Positions 14,534 to 16,641 of a DNA stretch of 16,641 bases are shown in pieces; the first letter of the stretch is position 1, and every line of letters begins with the position of its first letter. The position numbers were made by a program, and so were the translations under genes. This DNA comes from Candidatus Sifarchaeum marinoarchaea (GTDB lineage: Archaea; Asgardarchaeota; Sifarchaeia; Borrarchaeales; Borrarchaeaceae). The DNA lies in the NCBI GenBank assembly GCA_016294985.1, contig JAECRW010000017.1:1-16641 (forward strand). Direction: 5' to 3'. The notes under the pieces were generated by a model that was not told the DNA's origin, ran no database searches, and saw only the letters and a list, made by a program, of their open reading frames with translations.

Positions 14534-15511
14534 CTAGAAAACGAATCTCTCTAATTCTTCTGGACCTGGAAATTCGCTATCAATAGCAAATTTTTCAGCC
14601 TCAGCAACTTCCTCCTCAACTTCTTTATCAATGTTATTAAGTTGCTCTTCGCTCGCGATAGTTCGTTCAAGAAGATACTTTCTATGCCGTACAATTGGAT
14701 CTCCTTTCTTCCATTCTTCTACTTCTTCTTTCGTTCTATATGCAGTACCTGGATCACCATAATAATGACCGTGATGCCTGTAAGTTTTAGCTTCTATTAA
14801 TGTGGGTCCCTCACCCTTTCGTGCCCGCTCAACTGCAATACGTGCAGTCTTGTATACTTCTATTACATCGTTTCCGTCTATAGCAAAGCCTGGCATATTA
14901 TAAGCTTTTGCGCGAACAGCTATGTCTTTTACAGAGGTTGATCGTTTAACGCTTACAGAAATCGCGTATAAATTATTTTCACATACGAAAACTACTGGAA
15001 GTTTCCATATTGACGCAAGATTGAGACTTTCGTGGAAACCGCCCGTATTAGCTGCCCCGTCTCCAAAGAAACTTGCAATAACTTGATTTGTCTTTCTTAA
15101 TGTGGCTGATAGTGCAGCACCAACTGCTAATGGCGCTCCAGCACCAACAATGGATGATGAATATAGCATTCCCACTTCAGGCCATGATAAATGCATTGTC
15201 CCTCCTCTACCTCTACAGCACCCTGTTACCTTGCCTAGAATTTCAGCAGCTGTCACATTCATTGGTGTGCCTTTTGCAACTGTATGTGCATGTGCACGAT
15301 GAGTACTTGTCACCAGATCTTCTTTTGTTAAGTTCGCACATACTCCTACAGCTACAGCTTCCTGGCCTGTAGAGAGATGTAATGTTCCTGGGCATAACCC
15401 TCTAGCGTAGAATTCACCCATTTTGTCGTCAAAAAGTCTAACTCTTACCATTTCGCGATATAATGAAACTAATTTTTCATTACTTATTTCATTATGAAGA
15501 CCTTTCTCCAT
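14534..15511 (-). CDS. pdhA: 2-oxoacid dehydrogenase E1 component, alpha subunit
   Basis: Started at ATG 15511, the protein has 325 residues. It carries the thiamine diphosphate motif: GDG (150-152) followed by NN (179-180), the classic GDG-X26-NN layout for Mg-ThDP binding. Other landmarks are LHLSTGQEA, STHRAHAH and the loop YRHHGHYYGDPGTAYR, as in AcoA/PdhA. With E1beta it forms the heterotetrameric decarboxylase. An upstream GTG (15520) is in frame, but the best ribosome site, GGGGTGA (15523-15517), overlaps that GTG and lies 5 nt from the ATG, so the ATG is preferred. It is the first gene of the E1alpha-E1beta-E2 operon and is divergent from a PPC-domain gene. Confidence 0.94.
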   Translation of the reverse strand: MEKGLHNEISNEKLVSLYREMVRVRLFDDKMGEFYARGLCPGTLHLSTGQEAVAVGVCANLTKEDLVTSTHRAHAHTVAKGTPMNVTAAEILGKVTGCCRGRGGTMHLSWPEVGMLYSSSIVGAGAPLAVGAALSATLRKTNQVIASFFGDGAANTGGFHESLNLASIWKLPVVFVCENNLYAISVSVKRSTSVKDIAVRAKAYNMPGFAIDGNDVIEVYKTARIAVERARKGEGPTLIEAKTYRHHGHYYGDPGTAYRTKEEVEEWKKGDPIVRHRKYLLERTIASEEQLNNIDKEVEEEVAEAEKFAIDSEFPGPEELERFVF

Positions 15512-15516
15512 TCCAT

Positions 15517-15523
15517 TCACCCC
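15517..15523 (-). promoter_or_regulatory. Ribosome binding site deciding the E1alpha start
   Basis: GGGGTGA on the minus strand matches the anti-Shine-Dalgarno end well and sits 5 nt before ATG 15511. It overlaps the competing in-frame GTG at 15520, which has no site of its own. Confidence 0.6.
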
Positions 15524-15626
15524 ACAGAAATTTAATATACACGATTAGAGTAATGATGTAATAATGTGTAAATAGTTTATAATAATACATATTTTGGATA
15601 ATAATATATAGTTTAATAATCGATAT
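15524..15626. promoter_or_regulatory. Divergent promoter region between E1alpha and the PPC gene
   Basis: The roughly 100-bp AT-rich stretch must hold the promoters for both directions. Candidate TATA-like boxes are TTTATAATAA (about 15576-15585, plus) and TATTATTATAAAC on the minus strand in the same area, with further ATAATATATA at 15601-15610. Short tandem-like units TAATGATG and TAATAATG occur at about 15551-15566. The exact start sites cannot be fixed from sequence. Confidence 0.4.
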
Positions 15627-15640
15627 GGAGGGGAATCTGC

Positions 15641-16171
15641 ATGAGCGTAAAAGAAGTCCCTTTTAAAGAGACTTCTGGCGAACTCAGCAGTACTATCCGG
15701 TACCAAGCCGCCTCTGGTAAACTTGGTCAAGTAATTATTGGTCGATTATTGCCAGGCACTGATGTTATTGAAGGAATAGAAAAAATATGCAAAGATCATA
15801 GTATACAATCTGCCTTTGTAAGCCTATCAATAGGAAGCTTGCAAAAAGCGACATTTCTGTTGGCAATGGCAAAAGAGGGAACCAAATTAGGAATCGCTTA
15901 TACGGAACCTATTGAAGTACCAGGACCTATTGAGTTTCTCAGTGGTCTTGGAGTGGTTTGTGAAGGAGAAACAGAAGGAGAATTGGAAACTCATTTTCAT
16001 GCGACATTTAGTAACGAGAAAAAAGAAGTTTATGGCGGTCATCTTGTCAAAGGCAAAAATCCAACTCTAGCTACAATTGATCTTTCGATAATTGAAGTTA
16101 AGGGTGTTAAATTAGGCCGAAAATTTGATGAGGAAACTGGGTTCGTCCTTATGTCTCCAGAATCAATATAA
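15641..16171 (+). CDS. PPC/DUF296-domain protein
   Basis: The 176-residue protein has a PPC (plants and prokaryotes conserved, DUF296) fold. It contains a helical stretch DVIEGIEKICKDHSIQSAFV (41-60), a glycine-rich turn, and the histidines H118, H120 (THFH) and H134 (GGHL), which match the metal-site pattern of prokaryotic members. In plants the domain is joined to AT-hooks in DNA-binding proteins; prokaryotic single-domain proteins form trimers of unknown role. No AT-hook or other DNA-binding motif is visible here. The ATG has GGAGGGG at 15627-15633 with 7-nt spacing. It is divergent from the E1-E2 operon, a position often held by a regulator or accessory protein, but a regulatory role is only inferred. 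Confidence 0.85.
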   Translation: MSVKEVPFKETSGELSSTIRYQAASGKLGQVIIGRLLPGTDVIEGIEKICKDHSIQSAFVSLSIGSLQKATFLLAMAKEGTKLGIAYTEPIEVPGPIEFLSGLGVVCEGETEGELETHFHATFSNEKKEVYGGHLVKGKNPTLATIDLSIIEVKGVKLGRKFDEETGFVLMSPESI

Positions 16172-16194
16172 TTGAAATTGTATCAACTAGGTTG

Positions 16195-16202
16195 AAAAAA
16201 AA
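16195..16202 (-). terminator. T8 run after the DUF1998 helicase gene
   Basis: Eight T residues on the minus strand directly follow the TAA of the helicase gene, consistent with oligo-T termination. A small hairpin (TCAAC-tag-GTTGA, 16183-16195) abuts it. Confidence 0.5.
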
Positions 16203-16641
16203 TTACAATAACCGAAGAAGCTCTTCCAATATTAATAAAGCTCCTTTTTTATCTAGTGGTTCATTGTTATTGCCACACTTCGGAGACATAATACATGCAG
16301 GACAACCATCCTCACATTCACAATCGCGAATCAATTCAAGAGTAGTCTGTAAGAATCCTGACTCTATTAACTCGTAGATTTTTTCAGCAATCCCAATTCC
16401 AAATTCGTAACTATCGTAAATGAAAATGGTAGCTTTCTCTTCATCTTCGTGATATGTACTAGAAACTCCTCCTATATCCCATCTATCGCATAACGCAAAC
16501 ATAGGTGCCATTGCAATCATAGCATGTTCGCAAGCATGGATGGCACCATTAAAATCATAACCACTTTCATAGACTTTCTGTTCAATCCATTCAGGAATTG
16601 TAAAATACACTGCTACGGTTTGAAACCTCAGTGGGGGTAAG
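16203..16641 (-). CDS. C-terminal part of an MrfA-like DEAD/DEAH helicase (DUF1998 domain), cut by window edge
   Basis: The frame stays open to the right edge, so the GTG at 16610 is probably an internal Val codon and the helicase core lies outside the window. What is present is a DUF1998 domain: AIHACEHAMIAMAPMFALCD, the DIGG..ST segment, the IFIYDSYEFGIGIAEKIYEL block, and the cysteine-rich zinc site CECEDGCPACIMSPKCGN ending in LDKKGALLILEELL. This domain ends the MrfA/Hrq1-type helicases. Bacterial MrfA acts in repair of mitomycin-induced DNA damage, and archaea carry many homologues. The gene is convergent with the PPC gene, 31 bp apart. It appears unrelated to the redox cluster. Confidence 0.88.
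   Translation of the reverse strand, partial: LPPLRFQTVAVYFTIPEWIEQKVYESGYDFNGAIHACEHAMIAMAPMFALCDRWDIGGVSSTYHEDEEKATIFIYDSYEFGIGIAEKIYELIESGFLQTTLELIRDCECEDGCPACIMSPKCGNNNEPLDKKGALLILEELLRLL

Noticed and set aside
1..16641. CRISPR array, tRNA or rRNA genes
   Set aside because: No regularly spaced direct repeats and no tRNA- or rRNA-like sequence were recognised on either strand by eye. A covariance-model search was not possible.

Overview
This AT-rich window most likely comes from an archaeon. T-rich runs follow genes, TATA-like boxes sit upstream of some of them, Shine-Dalgarno sites are strong, and several starts are non-ATG (GTG, TTG, one probable CTG). The gene content (HdrA/HdrD/MvhD-type redox proteins, an E1/E2 2-oxoacid dehydrogenase set, an archaeal-style TnpB, an MrfA-like DUF1998 helicase) fits an anaerobic lineage such as Bathyarchaeia or an Asgard group. 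That placement is inference; no rRNA or other marker is present.

Left part (1-1540): the 3' end of an IS605-family tnpB with its right-end hairpin and presumed guide RNA region, then a MoxR-type AAA ATPase on the plus strand. A 435-bp gene-free gap follows (1483-1917), which contains a striking nested dyad at 1767-1808.

Centre-left (1918-5289, plus strand): an old-yellow-enzyme family flavoprotein with a TMADH-like 4Fe-4S cluster and FAD/NAD domains, then an HdrD-like protein (HdrC-type ferredoxin plus two complete CCG domains). A perfect 8-bp inverted repeat lies just downstream of the TATA box of the HdrD-like gene.

Centre-right (5356-12092, minus strand): a large two-unit HdrA, read from a probable CTG start, overlaps by ATGA with an MvhD-like subunit carrying a winged-helix tail. 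This is followed closely by a GltD/HdrA chimera. The chimera ends abruptly at what looks like a solo IS605 right-end scar, and beyond the scar lies a small DUF6506-like gene.

Right part (12260-16641): E1alpha, E1beta and lipoyl E2 of a pyruvate/acetoin/branched-chain type 2-oxoacid dehydrogenase complex are on the minus strand, with no E3 (lipoamide dehydrogenase) in the window. A PPC/DUF296 protein is divergent from E1alpha, and the C-terminus of a DUF1998 helicase runs in from the right edge.

Taken together, the core is a redox island. E1/E2 would make acyl-CoA and a reduced lipoyl group. HdrA-MvhD-GltD and HdrD-like proteins would provide flavin and iron-sulfur electron transfer, with the OYE-like flavoprotein as a possible NAD(P)H- or substrate-linked partner. 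The idea that the Hdr-type proteins reoxidise the lipoyl dithiol in place of E3 is the most interesting hypothesis here, but it rests on gene neighbourhood only.
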